Origin: a virus
Reading direction: 5' to 3' (one strand)
IMG/VR virus record: IMGVR_UViG_3300035698_016685
Span: 1 to 36,261 of that record
DNA length: 36,261 nucleotides
Position numbers and translations under genes: made by a program. This document shows, piece after piece, positions 13,846 through 24,679 of the stretch; the first letter of the stretch is position 1, and every line of letters begins with the position of its first letter. The notes beneath the pieces are model-generated. The model was not told the origin of the DNA. It did not search any database and saw nothing but the letters and a program-made list of their open reading frames with translations.

Positions 13846-16800
13846 CTACATCAAGGAAACGTCATTAACAGCGTCTCCCCCTATAGCGTGGTCGCTTGAA
13901 GAATTATAAAAATCCAACACACTCTTACTAGACGTATCCACTACATTAACTCCCCCAATAAAACTCTTAGAGTCAACTGAAAACTCTGTTACTCCTGGCT
14001 CACATTTTACATATACCCATTCCGAAGTGGATAGAGACTTTAACCTGAAGGACCTTTCTTGATTGTAGAAAAACATGGTACCTGGGTACACATAAGTACC
14101 GTCGGACGTGTCTCTAGTAGCAACAATACTAGTTATATTGTCATAAGTTCCTAAATAAACAAACCCAGGAAAAACCTCATTTACTGATCCCTTCCCATTG
14201 GCGAGTCTATTATCACAAACGTCAATGGTTGTGGCCCCGGTTTCTGTAGACCCGCTGTGTGTAGTATCAATAGACACTGCTGTAATGTTGTTTGTCAAGT
14301 ACCCATCATAAGACGGCAGATCTGTAGCCAACCCCGAGTGGTACACAGTATACGGGGCATTTGTAGAGTTTGTGCTAACATTTCTTCCGGGGCAATAATA
14401 AAGACACTTGGTACCAGAAGCCACAGCAGGAACCCACTCAACGTAGTCATCAGTATTACCAAGAGACGTAGAGGCGTAAATAACGCTGCCAAACCAAGAG
14501 TGAGGGGAATACATAAACTCAGCACTGTCAGTATCCTGTGTTACCCTAACCCAAGAGGAACCACTTATAGTTGTGCCATTGCCCTCGTGAAAAGAAGCGT
14601 CCAAAATCTCTACTGGCTCAGAAGATAGGCTTATATTACCAAAAGAGACTGATCTATTATACGAATGATAAACATTTGGAAGACTAGTGTATAGTTTAGT
14701 TACAGCTGGGGTAGCCATGTCCCCTACATACACGCCCATTTGGCCAGTACCACTATTTTTTACCACCCTGTAAACACTGTTTACAGACCAATCGTGTTCT
14801 ATTGCATCTACAAAGCCATCAGACATGCTCCAAGGATTATTTCCAGTCCAAAGGCCTATTTTTTTTACCTCGCCGTCAAGTAAAGCACATAGGTTAACTT
14901 CTTTCTCGCCATCCCTTACTCTACACAAAGACAAAACATAGGGGCAATTAGAAACAGTGGCAGAGGTTACAGAAACTTTGGTTTCATATATATAAGAGGA
15001 AGCTGGTGTCAATTCTGATAAAGTACGATCGTAATAATAATCAGCATTATACTCCTGGTTTTTTGTTATAACCAAAGAATTAGTACCAGACTTCACTGCA
15101 ACAGGTGCTACACCTGAGTTAAAATCAACAGAGAAGTTTTTAAACTCCATGGTATTCCAAATGTCCTCGCCCTCGTCTCCCAATACCCCTATTTCTATAA
15201 ACATATCGTCTAACGCTGTTGACAAAGTTTCTGAACCAACACTTGTTCCGTCAATAGAAAAAGAAAGAGTTGCAGTTGCTGCGTTATAAGAAATATCCCA
15301 GGTTCTAAAAGAAGAATCCCAGGAACCATCACCTGGTAAGGCAGCAATATAACTTGTAGACAAATAGTCCGTAGTAGAACTACCATCCCTTTTTACTAAA
15401 GAGTATCTGTGGGGGTACGAGGTAGAATCTGACGCACATGCGTAGATACCACTATTGCCCCTACTAAAATGACGAGCTGGGGAGATACCAGTACCAAAAG
15501 CACAACCTGTTGCTATAGATCCCTGCCCTACCCCAAACACGTGGTACACAGAGTAATTACTATTAGAAATCTCTGGGTTTCTGACAGCAAGAGAAGCAGT
15601 AAAACTAGCTGCTGGTATTGCTTTTCTAGAACTAACACCACCTAACCTGGTGTAATTGTCATACGGCCCCGTATTACAAGAAACCCTAGTAGCAAGACTA
15701 CCATCGGCAGACGACGAAACATAGCCACCATACGTCCACGGTGTGCCAACAGCACTACCAGAGGCAGTAGTGTACCAATGCCCGTAGTCTAAAGAAGAAA
15801 AATCAAAGCCCTCGTTTACAACAACAGAATCGGGACCTCGCCAGGAAAACATTCCGTACTTGGACGAAGTTGGTAACCTTCCAGCATCAAAGGTGGTAGT
15901 ATCATAAGACACACCCTTTACACTAGGGAAAGAAAACTCTAAAAATTCCCCGCTAGCCCCAGTGTGCACAAATAACTTCTCTTTTTCTGGCACATTAAGG
16001 AGGTGGGTATGCAAAGACGTGCCACCTGGAACTGGAAATCTATTTGTCCACGCGCCAGTACAAATATCGTACTGGTACAATATACCGTCATTCCCATTTG
16101 TCATAAAAATAGAGTTCAAAGAAGAAACACACTCTATTGTTGTGGCTTTCCAGTAATCAGAGGGGTCTAAAGTAAACGGAGGGTCTTCCAACAAAATCCA
16201 GCTATTTGTAGCAAGACTCAACCTATAAAACTTATTGTGACGAGCAGAGTAAATAGAATCATTTGTTTCGCAGTATACAAAAGATTGGTTTCTGTCCAAA
16301 TTAACCAACGCATCTGCTACAGTACCATCCTCCACAGGTGGGTTGTGAAAAACTAAACCATTCACAGAAGTAGCCCCAGAATGGTCAGCAGCCCAGTTAC
16401 CAGAAATAGGATCTAATATCCAAAAAGCATCTCCAGTAGCCCACCACAGCACAGAATTAACGAACCGCGTAAGGTAAATTAGTCCGTCATACCAACTATA
16501 CGTGGGAACGCCAAAAAGAGGACAATGTGACCCGCCACTGCCCTTGAAATAATAAAAACCATCGTCCCTAGTACCGTAGCTCATGGCACCTAAACTACGT
16601 TCTACCGAATACGTAAGCACAGCCTCCGGAAGCCTTCTGGCACGTAGCTCGACTACCTTTGAAGCAACACTATACTTAGAAAAACCAATTTCTGAAGTCA
16701 AAATATAAGTAATGGCACTGTCTTTACAACTAACAAACTGTGGTTGTCCGTATTCATCAGTTGAAGTGCTAATATCTTTTTGAACATATAATGACGGCCA

Positions 16801-19800
16801 GTAAGGAAATCCGTTCGGGTCAATATACTTTGGAGTAGCTAAAGCCGACGACAACTCCCCAGCAAATCTCCACATATTAGAAGAAAAATCATACTGCACT
16901 GGGTAGGAATAGAACGTCCCAGCAGTTTCACTAGTAAGCTCAGCAGAAGAAACCGCCCCGAGCAATCTGTCGTAAACAGTATCGTAAAAAAACGTGGCCC
17001 AAGAATCACCAGAGGTAAAGATAAGCTCTTTTGTTACTGGTAAACGTCTCCACTTATATATTTGGGAAGAAGTACCTGTGTAAACAAGACCAGAAGCCCT
17101 AACAAAATTCGGGTCGTTACTAACTGACACAACAGCCTCAGAAGTTCCGAGCAGAATGGGAAAATCAGATAAACCACCGACTATGGAATACGTATCTGAA
17201 ACCTTAGGGCTTACCAAACCACTATACACTCTGCAATCAAAAACATCTAAATTACTGTTGCTATTGCTTATAAAAGAAACAAATCCGGCCCTAGTGTGTG
17301 ATATAGTATCCCTTAGTTCAAAAATCTTTGCAGAATCGGCGTATACATCCACACCACTAACAGATGTAAAGTGCAATGATAGTGTACTTGGAGTTCCTAT
17401 GTCTGCTGCAGCACAGTCCTGTAGTAACACAGTACTATATGTAACACTAGAACTTAGATAAACAGGACCTACACTGTCGTACACTGACTCAAATCTACCT
17501 GTTCTTATTTCCCCCCCATTCCAAGTACAATAATACCCGGAGCCACTTGTTACTGTTCCATTAGTTTCCCAAACCTCATTGAAACCAACGCCAACAACCC
17601 CTGAGGAGGAGGTTCTAAGTCTACTTGAAACAACTTTTCCAACAGCGTAAGAACTTTCTGTAGTCCTCAAACAAGAGATATCTGTTAACAAGTGTGTACC
17701 GAACGGGCCAGAGTAAGCTGACTCACCAACCACACCACCGTGTCCGTATATTGCCCCACTTTGCTTTAACACACCACTAGCCACAGTCCAACTAGATGAG
17801 CCTACTGCTCCAGGCATATCCGTAACAGCCCAGGACAACGGCACTGCTGCAGAAGTAAAAGAAAAATCTTGCAAATATAACGGCTTACTAAAACTCGTTA
17901 TAGAAACACCAGTTCCTGTTCCAGCAGCAACACTAATGTCAGTATAACCACCCAATACAGTAGAACTCACAGTAGCATCGTGCATAATACCTGACGGCAC
18001 AGGTTTAAACGTAGAACTATCTAAATACTGGTGATTTTTTCCTGTTCCAGAGTAAGTAACAGAAAAATCCCTAACATGGGCCTCTAGAAAATCCTTACCA
18101 CTAACTGTAGTGGAAGGCCAGAACTGAGCGTCAAAACCTATTGACAACTCTTCCATATTGGAATCCGTGTAGGCCAGGTTAGTAGACCCCACGTGAACGC
18201 CATCTATATAAGACGACACCGAAGAGGCTTCTGGGTTGTAAAATAGCTCCCACTTTCTGAAGGGCTCATCCGGAGTGCCCTCAGTGCCACTAAAAGAAGT
18301 TTCTACAGCACTTTTGTAAGGGCTTCCACTAGCCCCCCACAGGTACTCGGAGTAACATAAACCAGCAGTATCTACACCAAGGGCAGGTCCGTCCTTATAG
18401 CAAACAGCATACTTTCTGTTACCGTTAGTATAATCGTAATCGTGGAAGTCGATGGAAAAATCTTTTACCATACCAACAATACTAGAGCTTTCATCGGTAG
18501 ACCCACCAGCAATGTATATATACGTAGTACTGTCTTTCCACTCAGAAATAGTGTTAGTACCAACAAAATCTCCGTCCACAAATGCAGACATTGTCTTTGT
18601 GTCTTGCTCGTAGTGAATCTCCACATATCTCCAAACGGAGTCTTCTTCAGTGGCATCCCCTGTAAAAAATGGTAAATTCGTGGCTGAGTAAGACCAAGTA
18701 TCTGGTGGGTTAGAGTACTCAACAACTCTATATATGCCTTGCTTGTATACATCACTTCTAACTGCCTCAAATGCTAGCAAGCTTGTTACACCGTACGTAA
18801 AATCATTTTTATTAGATAAACCTATTTTAAAAGAAGAAAACGTATCAGGAGCATCATTAATATTATAACTGTACGGACGAAATTTCAGCCTAAGAATAAA
18901 ACTGTGGTTATAAACAGAGTAATACGAGGAAAAAGGGCTATCGGAGAGCTGAAGATTTACTCTACCCCCAATACCAAGGCCAATACCGTACTGTGTAGTT
19001 GTGCACGAGTTTGTATAGTATCTAGAAATATCAGTACCCCTATCTATATTATAAAAGTTAGGGGCACCGTCTAAAAAATCATCGGAATACACAGGACCGG
19101 GAGAAGATATACTATTCCTGGCCGACATATAAACACCACGGTAATCTGAAACAGCAGAGTTAACATTAACGGAGGGCTCACCGTTAAAAACACCAAACCT
19201 TATCTCCCCTGGAGAAGAATCTGGCCAATTCCTCAATCTAACATAAGCCTGTGCTTTAAATGGCCTGTCAGCTACGCCTTTGGACAAAAGAACAGACGCG
19301 CGCTGGCCAGCTTGGCCAATGTAGCCCACAGACCCAGATATAACAGCGTATGTGCCACTAGTCGTTACCTGAAAATTAGCACCGCCATCCACCAATACTT
19401 TAGTTTGATCGTAAGAACCATTGAATACCTCTGAAAAATCTTGTACGTCTTGGTGTAAAACGTAGTCAACATCAAAATCATCCGCCCCTACAGAATAAAA
19501 ATCATAGAGAATGCCTACTTTACCGAAACCATCAGTGCCTCCTGAGAACAACACCTCACCGTTATCAGTAGTTCCAACGGACGATACAGGATTTCTGAAT
19601 TTGCTACTATATATAGTTCCACTTACTAAGGATTCCGCCCCAGACATACTTCCTAGAACAACATAATCATCACCTGTGAACTGAACGTCTTTTATAACAG
19701 ACACACTTGACAACACTTTATCCCTTAGCTGGTATTCTGCTGCGGAGCTTACAGTTATCCACTGAGGAGTTACCCCGTAATAATCAGTAACTCCAGCATT

Positions 19801-21240
19801 ATCAGTTCCAAAGTTTCTGTTCACAATTCCGTGTAATCTTTGTAAACCAGTTGTTGTGTATTTATCAACTAGGTCATTTGTAAAATCTATGATGTAGAGC
19901 CCAGTGGAAGAAACCAAGTAAATTTTACCATTAGCACATGTTACAGAAGAAGGTGGTAGAGATATAGCATTGCCACTCCCATAAAAAAATCTCATCCATA
20001 AGGTTGGGGAGTCAGGTAACCCAGTGGAACTGTTGATGCTTGAGACATCAAGAATAGACAAGGAGGCGCTATCTGAAACTACAACAGCTTTATCAGGAAA
20101 AGCATACTTCATGCCGCGCGTTGAAGAAAAGCCCTCATCGTACCACGAAGGAAATTTGGAGCATCGGCTGACCCAACCGTAAGCATAAGCTCTATGAGAA
20201 GTTACATCTAACGAAGATCCGACGAACCTAAATCTAATAACATGGTTTCCAGTATAAGAGGACGTGTCAACTCCTATAGAACCACCAGACCAAAAAACGT
20301 TGCTTCCTGTTTGCTGCTGTGGATCCTCAGAGTCAAACACAACATCAGAGTCTATAAGAACCTTAAAGTAATTTTCTACCTCATCTGTACTAAAATAACC
20401 ACCTATAGTAAAGAATACTTTATCTACCCCAGTAGTATCTACTGTTCTTGAAAGCTCCGCATAATCAGTTGCCACGGTGTTAAAAAAGTCATTAGGGTAC
20501 AGCATTACTACATCTCTTAGTGGAGCCTTAAATACACCAAACTCAGAAAAGCCTGTCTGAGCGCCACCCCAGTTCTCCAAAATATCTACTTTTATATATC
20601 TAAAGAATTTATCACCGACATGGTGGTAAATTGGAACCACTTCTCCAGACGTTGTGGTAGACCCAGAGATGACAGTCTCGTACAAGGTATCGTCGTTAGA
20701 CGCTGTAATCATATAGTCTTTTGGTGAATTTCCAATATCCGCTAAACCTGACAAACTGTACTGTACTCCAGCCCATTTGAGGTACACTGAATCAAAACTC
20801 CTGGATTGTCCTAAATCAAACTTTGCCCAGGCATGGTTTCCAGACGTGGTGGTCCATGGGTATATTGTATAGTCAGAGCCACTGTTATAACAAAGCCACT
20901 TAGTTAGATTTACAGCTGTGTGTGTGTACTCGTAAGAACTGCTCTCTGATGTAGCAACAGTATATCTTCGTACCAAGTCATTATCACGGTTAAGCAACGA
21001 GTAATTTGCGCAAACGGAGAAGTTCCCCTCTACGGTTGACGAGGAAGAATCCGCCCACCCACCAGCTAAAGCACCATTACTTGTTGTTGCTGGTATATCT
21101 GTTACCCCAGAGTATGTTTTTGTCCACGAGTTTTCAGCAGAGGAGTCGTAGTAAGTGGTAACAAACACATTATTAGACAACAACGGGTAATTGCCAACAT
21201 TGTCCGTATATAATCTGTCAATGTTTAGTGTGTATGTCAT
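13846..21240 (-). CDS. Giant multi-domain virion protein (discoidin, propeller and concanavalin modules)
   Basis: At 2464 residues this is the largest product here. The leader MTYTLNIDRLYTDNVGN resembles that of the 755-residue protein. Approximate modules in order are: discoidin/F5-8 type C-like (105-240, with AWAKFDLGQSRSFDSVYL and FFRYIKVDIL); a LVIVD-like propeller segment (378-450, SLSILDVSS and GKIYLVSSTGLYIIDF); four or five jelly-roll modules near 713-937, 950-1067, 1117-1343, 1808-2038 and perhaps 2052-2223, with repeated FVDGDFVGTN-, YIDGVHVGS- and SIDGTSVGSE-type strands; and a Kelch-like propeller between about 1393 and 1780 (KFYRLSLATNSWILLEDPP). No catalytic residues stand out. 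GAGG precedes the start by 10 bases. It is probably a long tail fibre or adhesin that binds surface glycans. Confidence 0.85.
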   Translation of the reverse strand: MTYTLNIDRLYTDNVGNYPLLSNNVFVTTYYDSSAENSWTKTYSGVTDIPATTSNGALAGGWADSSSSTVEGNFSVCANYSLLNRDNDLVRRYTVATSESSSYEYTHTAVNLTKWLCYNSGSDYTIYPWTTTSGNHAWAKFDLGQSRSFDSVYLKWAGVQYSLSGLADIGNSPKDYMITASNDDTLYETVISGSTTTSGEVVPIYHHVGDKFFRYIKVDILENWGGAQTGFSEFGVFKAPLRDVVMLYPNDFFNTVATDYAELSRTVDTTGVDKVFFTIGGYFSTDEVENYFKVLIDSDVVFDSEDPQQQTGSNVFWSGGSIGVDTSSYTGNHVIRFRFVGSSLDVTSHRAYAYGWVSRCSKFPSWYDEGFSSTRGMKYAFPDKAVVVSDSASLSILDVSSINSSTGLPDSPTLWMRFFYGSGNAISLPPSSVTCANGKIYLVSSTGLYIIDFTNDLVDKYTTTGLQRLHGIVNRNFGTDNAGVTDYYGVTPQWITVSSAAEYQLRDKVLSSVSVIKDVQFTGDDYVVLGSMSGAESLVSGTIYSSKFRNPVSSVGTTDNGEVLFSGGTDGFGKVGILYDFYSVGADDFDVDYVLHQDVQDFSEVFNGSYDQTKVLVDGGANFQVTTSGTYAVISGSVGYIGQAGQRASVLLSKGVADRPFKAQAYVRLRNWPDSSPGEIRFGVFNGEPSVNVNSAVSDYRGVYMSARNSISSPGPVYSDDFLDGAPNFYNIDRGTDISRYYTNSCTTTQYGIGLGIGGRVNLQLSDSPFSSYYSVYNHSFILRLKFRPYSYNINDAPDTFSSFKIGLSNKNDFTYGVTSLLAFEAVRSDVYKQGIYRVVEYSNPPDTWSYSATNLPFFTGDATEEDSVWRYVEIHYEQDTKTMSAFVDGDFVGTNTISEWKDSTTYIYIAGGSTDESSSIVGMVKDFSIDFHDYDYTNGNRKYAVCYKDGPALGVDTAGLCYSEYLWGASGSPYKSAVETSFSGTEGTPDEPFRKWELFYNPEASSVSSYIDGVHVGSTNLAYTDSNMEELSIGFDAQFWPSTTVSGKDFLEAHVRDFSVTYSGTGKNHQYLDSSTFKPVPSGIMHDATVSSTVLGGYTDISVAAGTGTGVSITSFSKPLYLQDFSFTSAAVPLSWAVTDMPGAVGSSSWTVASGVLKQSGAIYGHGGVVGESAYSGPFGTHLLTDISCLRTTESSYAVGKVVSSRLRTSSSGVVGVGFNEVWETNGTVTSGSGYYCTWNGGEIRTGRFESVYDSVGPVYLSSSVTYSTVLLQDCAAADIGTPSTLSLHFTSVSGVDVYADSAKIFELRDTISHTRAGFVSFISNSNSNLDVFDCRVYSGLVSPKVSDTYSIVGGLSDFPILLGTSEAVVSVSNDPNFVRASGLVYTGTSSQIYKWRRLPVTKELIFTSGDSWATFFYDTVYDRLLGAVSSAELTSETAGTFYSYPVQYDFSSNMWRFAGELSSALATPKYIDPNGFPYWPSLYVQKDISTSTDEYGQPQFVSCKDSAITYILTSEIGFSKYSVASKVVELRARRLPEAVLTYSVERSLGAMSYGTRDDGFYYFKGSGGSHCPLFGVPTYSWYDGLIYLTRFVNSVLWWATGDAFWILDPISGNWAADHSGATSVNGLVFHNPPVEDGTVADALVNLDRNQSFVYCETNDSIYSARHNKFYRLSLATNSWILLEDPPFTLDPSDYWKATTIECVSSLNSIFMTNGNDGILYQYDICTGAWTNRFPVPGGTSLHTHLLNVPEKEKLFVHTGASGEFLEFSFPSVKGVSYDTTTFDAGRLPTSSKYGMFSWRGPDSVVVNEGFDFSSLDYGHWYTTASGSAVGTPWTYGGYVSSSADGSLATRVSCNTGPYDNYTRLGGVSSRKAIPAASFTASLAVRNPEISNSNYSVYHVFGVGQGSIATGCAFGTGISPARHFSRGNSGIYACASDSTSYPHRYSLVKRDGSSTTDYLSTSYIAALPGDGSWDSSFRTWDISYNAATATLSFSIDGTSVGSETLSTALDDMFIEIGVLGDEGEDIWNTMEFKNFSVDFNSGVAPVAVKSGTNSLVITKNQEYNADYYYDRTLSELTPASSYIYETKVSVTSATVSNCPYVLSLCRVRDGEKEVNLCALLDGEVKKIGLWTGNNPWSMSDGFVDAIEHDWSVNSVYRVVKNSGTGQMGVYVGDMATPAVTKLYTSLPNVYHSYNRSVSFGNISLSSEPVEILDASFHEGNGTTISGSSWVRVTQDTDSAEFMYSPHSWFGSVIYASTSLGNTDDYVEWVPAVASGTKCLYYCPGRNVSTNSTNAPYTVYHSGLATDLPSYDGYLTNNITAVSIDTTHSGSTETGATTIDVCDNRLANGKGSVNEVFPGFVYLGTYDNITSIVATRDTSDGTYVYPGTMFFYNQERSFRLKSLSTSEWVYVKCEPGVTEFSVDSKSFIGGVNVVDTSSKSVLDFYNSSSDHAIGGDAVNDVSLM

Positions 21241-21252
21241 AACTATTAGGCC

Positions 21253-22440
21253 TCACTCCTGGAAGAACGATAAAATTCCTGCTATTTGTCCAGCAACGTA
21301 TGAGTCAAAATCAGAGGAAATATATAATGTACCTGACCCACCAGCACTAACTCCGCTCACAGTGGTTGCTTCTTCTAAACCAAGAGAGCTCATAATGGCT
21401 GACTCTCCCAAAACCGATGTTGTAAACTCAACACTAAACTGACAAAAGTTACCACGACCAGGTGGCCCGGGTAGTATTGAGTAATTTGTAATAGGCGTGT
21501 AGGCAAGAGAGCCATACAGAGGCCCCCACAAAGGGTCAGTAAGGTCAGGTCCTTGCCCTGATACCCAAGAGCCTATGGGTGTATCACTGAAAACACGTAT
21601 ACCTATTGTGCTACTGCTATCTGTACTGACAGAATAATCTACGTATGCGTTGGCTGTGCTATGGACAGACCAAAAAACCCTTGCAGGACCCATATCAGAA
21701 ATGTCTATTATTGGGCTGGTGTAAAATCCCGTACCACTGGACGAATCCAAAACCAAGCTTGTGCCACTAACAACTACCCCTGAAAGTAAGCCTAACGACC
21801 AAGAATACTGGTCTGGATATCTAAACCCTCGTGCCAGTTTAGCAACGAAGGGGCCCACTAATGAAGAGGAGATACGTACTCCCTCGTCATACTCCGTATC
21901 TTCGTTCGTCTCAATAAAACAATGTATATCTTTTTCGTAATCAGTAGCATTATATACAAGAAGCTCTGATATCCCCGCGTCTGGGCTTGTGTCTACAGAA
22001 TACCCAGAAGGGTTAACTGTAAGTTCGTCTGATTTTGACGTAACTTCTACTTCGTAAGCTAGCGAAAACGGACCAGTGGGAGAGTGCAAAATTCGTAACT
22101 TGGTAGGCCACAGCTCGAAATCCTCCAGCTCCCCTGATACTGACGTGTACCCCGTATGGTCAACAGTGGAGAAGTCTGACCAAACATTACCGTCTTGGGA
22201 ATACTGTATAGTTATTACTGACTCTTCTGTGTAGTAATATCTGACTTCAGAAATCTTGTACCGCGAAAAAAAATCAACCTCGAGTCCTATAGTTCCAGAA
22301 ACAGTAACTGGTTCAGAATCCGTCAACCTGTTAACAAATTTAGCTAGGTCTTCCTCAGAAAGATTGATATCACCTAAACCTGAGTTACTAACTAAAGTTG
22401 GTGCTAAATTATGAACTATCATTTCTATAGAAACCGCCAT
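21253..22440 (-). CDS. Virion protein with discoidin-like N-terminal module
   Basis: This 395-residue protein overlaps the end of the 755-residue gene by 32 bases. An internal ATG at 22420-22422 would shorten it by six residues and reduce the overlap to 14. Residues 45-130 look like a discoidin or carbohydrate-binding module (FFSRYKISEVRYYYTEESVI, TKLRILHSPTGPF). The same order of elements occurs at the N-terminus of the 1734-residue protein (LDVYQVRYYHTDIV, TRFIRIIHSVSPG). A second module follows with LLVYNATDYEKDIHCFIE and SSSLVGPFVAKLARG, which parallels the SIPVYNDYATPVDIKVC and FISTSESGTYYG region of the larger protein. The C-terminus ends in DFDSYVAGQIAGILSFFQE, possibly an oligomerisation helix. 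It appears to be a short member of the tail-fibre module family. Confidence 0.8.
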   Translation of the reverse strand: MAVSIEMIVHNLAPTLVSNSGLGDINLSEEDLAKFVNRLTDSEPVTVSGTIGLEVDFFSRYKISEVRYYYTEESVITIQYSQDGNVWSDFSTVDHTGYTSVSGELEDFELWPTKLRILHSPTGPFSLAYEVEVTSKSDELTVNPSGYSVDTSPDAGISELLVYNATDYEKDIHCFIETNEDTEYDEGVRISSSLVGPFVAKLARGFRYPDQYSWSLGLLSGVVVSGTSLVLDSSSGTGFYTSPIIDISDMGPARVFWSVHSTANAYVDYSVSTDSSSTIGIRVFSDTPIGSWVSGQGPDLTDPLWGPLYGSLAYTPITNYSILPGPPGRGNFCQFSVEFTTSVLGESAIMSSLGLEEATTVSGVSAGGSGTLYISSDFDSYVAGQIAGILSFFQE

Positions 22441-24676
22441 TATTTATAGTAGAGTCTTCGTTTATAGCAGCAGTACTAGTAAAAAAATCTGCGGTGTCTC
22501 TGGTTAAATCTACTACACCGTACCCGTCAGATTTTACGTAATGTACCTTTTTATTTTCTGAGCTAAACTCTAAAAAGACACTTTTGACTTCTCTCTCAGA
22601 ACCACCCAAAGAACTAAATTCAGCAGAAGAATCGTATGTCCTTATATTAGATATTAAAAATCTCTCATCGGGAATGTAAATGACTATTGTTTCTTCAATC
22701 TTCTCTAAACCAATGTATAAATTATGTAGTCCAGAGTAAGCTGATACATCTATTGACTCTGATGTATATATTTCCTCTTCCAATGGTTCCAGCCCAGTGT
22801 AATACCCAACTATTACATCGTCAACCCTCAGACTTAACTTCATGGAACCGTCCCACCAACGGTCCTCCAGGTCCTGTGCCCCTACGATCTTAACGTCATA
22901 GTATAGTCTATCTACACTAGTAAGATCCACATTCTGGTACACACCAGAAAAAGTACCCACTGGTATCTCCGTTACTTCACCATTTCCTGTGATAAACTCT
23001 AAACTTCTAGAAGACCCTGTTGCCCAACTAGAAACTGTTGAGGTGGAACAGGCAAAGATCCAACTAGAGCTGTAAGACAACCAAGAGGAAGCACCAAGAT
23101 TATTAGAAAAAGTAGGGTCATCTATTGGGTTATCTACAGTAACCACGCCGTATGTTTTACTATACACACTATCTTCTGGTGGGTCTAAAAAAACCGTTAC
23201 TCCGTCACCAGTAGCTAATGCTATTTGGTCATTACCATGGTATTCTACCGAGTCCATCCCCAGTATTACAGAGGACGCCAATGAGTATGGAAACGTATCC
23301 TTATCATAAAAACCTGTTCTACTAAAAGTAGTGCCGGAGAACGTTATAAAATGTTCTATATTACTATAGTAAGACAAATCTCCGTTGTTGTTATAGTCAT
23401 AACCGCCCCAATAAAACTTTCCTGAATCTGCTATGAAAGAAGTCATAGAAGGATAAAAACCCTCACTATTATTTATAACCTTAGTTTGGTCAACTATAAC
23501 ACTTATCCCACTTGTTGTAGCAACAGAAACGTATTCGTGCCCATTCAACTCTTTACAAAAAACATTATTGGTATCATCACTTATAAGGGGCGCTACGGAC
23601 TCTTGCGAACTGAATGATAAAATACTATTACGAGTAGACAACCCAGAGGTAGAACGCAGTAAAGAACCACCACTATACCTAAAAACAGCGTCTTCTACGA
23701 AATCCAAAATGAACAAACCGTCAGATGTGGACAAATATACCTTACCATTTATTGCCGAAACATCACAACTAGCATCTGTAAACGCTTTAGAATCCCCAAG
23801 TATAAATCTAGCCCAAAGTGACATATCATTATGGTCAACAATGGACATACCAACGTCGTCTACTAACAATATAGTCTTTTCAGGAAAAGTCTGCGCGGGG
23901 CCCCTATACTCTGAGATAAACGAAGTAGGGGATGTAAGAGTACCTACAACACTAAAAAAAGAAGCAGAAGAAGAAAAAGTGTTCCTTTGTTTAGTCTCAA
24001 CGCCTATTGATACAGAAGCATCTTCTTCCCACTCTACACCAGTTACCTCCCCTAGTAAAGTGGAACCAGCATAGCAACTAATAGTAGAACCAGTCCTACT
24101 AATAGTAAACTTTCCAGGATTGCTAACCGCTACGCTACTCGATAAAGCAGACCAACCAAAATAAATCGGATTTGCTCCTGCAGTGTAGAGTGCTTGGTAA
24201 GACGTAGTTGTGTCTCCGTAGTTAACAACTTTTGCTACCCTAAGATTGTAATCTGAAGCTAGTGTAACATTCATACCAAAAGATGTGGCTGACCTGTATT
24301 CGTCATTAAAAATGGAGTCGGAAATGCCAAGAGATATAGAAAAATCTCCTGATAAGCTCCACAGTGTATCCGAATCTAGATATAGCTTACCGCTAGCATC
24401 TGTAACTGAAAATGATACCCCTTCTCCGTCGACATCTATGGAGTGTTGGCCCACTATGGTTGAGTTTACAGACCACCTACTTGTGTCTATGGATAAATAA
24501 AACGGATCGTTTGGTAGTGTTGGCTCAAGAAACCAAGAAGCCGTACCTACATTACCAGCCCTGTCCCAAGACTCTCCTGAGGCGTCATAAAACTTTATTA
24601 GCCTAGTATTGTCAGAAAATACTATTTTATTATTGTTACCGTCCCTATAGGATGAATCATATAAAGTATAGCTCAC
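22409..24676 (-). CDS. Large virion protein with concanavalin-like and propeller modules
   Basis: This 755-residue protein starts with GTG (24674-24676) three bases after the TGA of the 1734-residue gene, whose end supplies GGGTGA. Its leader SYTLYDSSYRDGNNN resembles that of the 2464-residue protein. Residues 70-245 form a jelly-roll module (SGKLYLDSDTLWSLSGDFSI, STISCYAGSTLLGEV). Residues about 265-340 match the propeller segment of the 2464-residue protein almost motif for motif: MSIVDHNDMSLWARF, GKVYLSTSDGLFILDF and LSTRN. Further blades contain short VATTSGISVIVD-type repeats. Residues 540-680 form another beta-sandwich (SVDRLYYDVKIVG, GLHNLYIGLEKIEE). A tail-fibre or adhesin subunit is likely. 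No enzymatic motif was found. Confidence 0.82.
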   Translation of the reverse strand: MSYTLYDSSYRDGNNNKIVFSDNTRLIKFYDASGESWDRAGNVGTASWFLEPTLPNDPFYLSIDTSRWSVNSTIVGQHSIDVDGEGVSFSVTDASGKLYLDSDTLWSLSGDFSISLGISDSIFNDEYRSATSFGMNVTLASDYNLRVAKVVNYGDTTTSYQALYTAGANPIYFGWSALSSSVAVSNPGKFTISRTGSTISCYAGSTLLGEVTGVEWEEDASVSIGVETKQRNTFSSSASFFSVVGTLTSPTSFISEYRGPAQTFPEKTILLVDDVGMSIVDHNDMSLWARFILGDSKAFTDASCDVSAINGKVYLSTSDGLFILDFVEDAVFRYSGGSLLRSTSGLSTRNSILSFSSQESVAPLISDDTNNVFCKELNGHEYVSVATTSGISVIVDQTKVINNSEGFYPSMTSFIADSGKFYWGGYDYNNNGDLSYYSNIEHFITFSGTTFSRTGFYDKDTFPYSLASSVILGMDSVEYHGNDQIALATGDGVTVFLDPPEDSVYSKTYGVVTVDNPIDDPTFSNNLGASSWLSYSSSWIFACSTSTVSSWATGSSRSLEFITGNGEVTEIPVGTFSGVYQNVDLTSVDRLYYDVKIVGAQDLEDRWWDGSMKLSLRVDDVIVGYYTGLEPLEEEIYTSESIDVSAYSGLHNLYIGLEKIEETIVIYIPDERFLISNIRTYDSSAEFSSLGGSEREVKSVFLEFSSENKKVHYVKSDGYGVVDLTRDTADFFTSTAAINEDSTINNGGFYRNDSS

Positions 24677-24679
24677 TTG

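Noticed and set aside
22251-22280. Recurring CCGCG/CCGG plus long A-run motifs (near 7049, 13093, 22261, 24700, 29968, 32925, 35160) as a repeat family
   Set aside because: Most encode Phe-Phe-Ser/Ala/Val followed by Arg or Gly in good coding regions, so codon use explains them. Flanks are not conserved. Only the copy at the frame change was kept.
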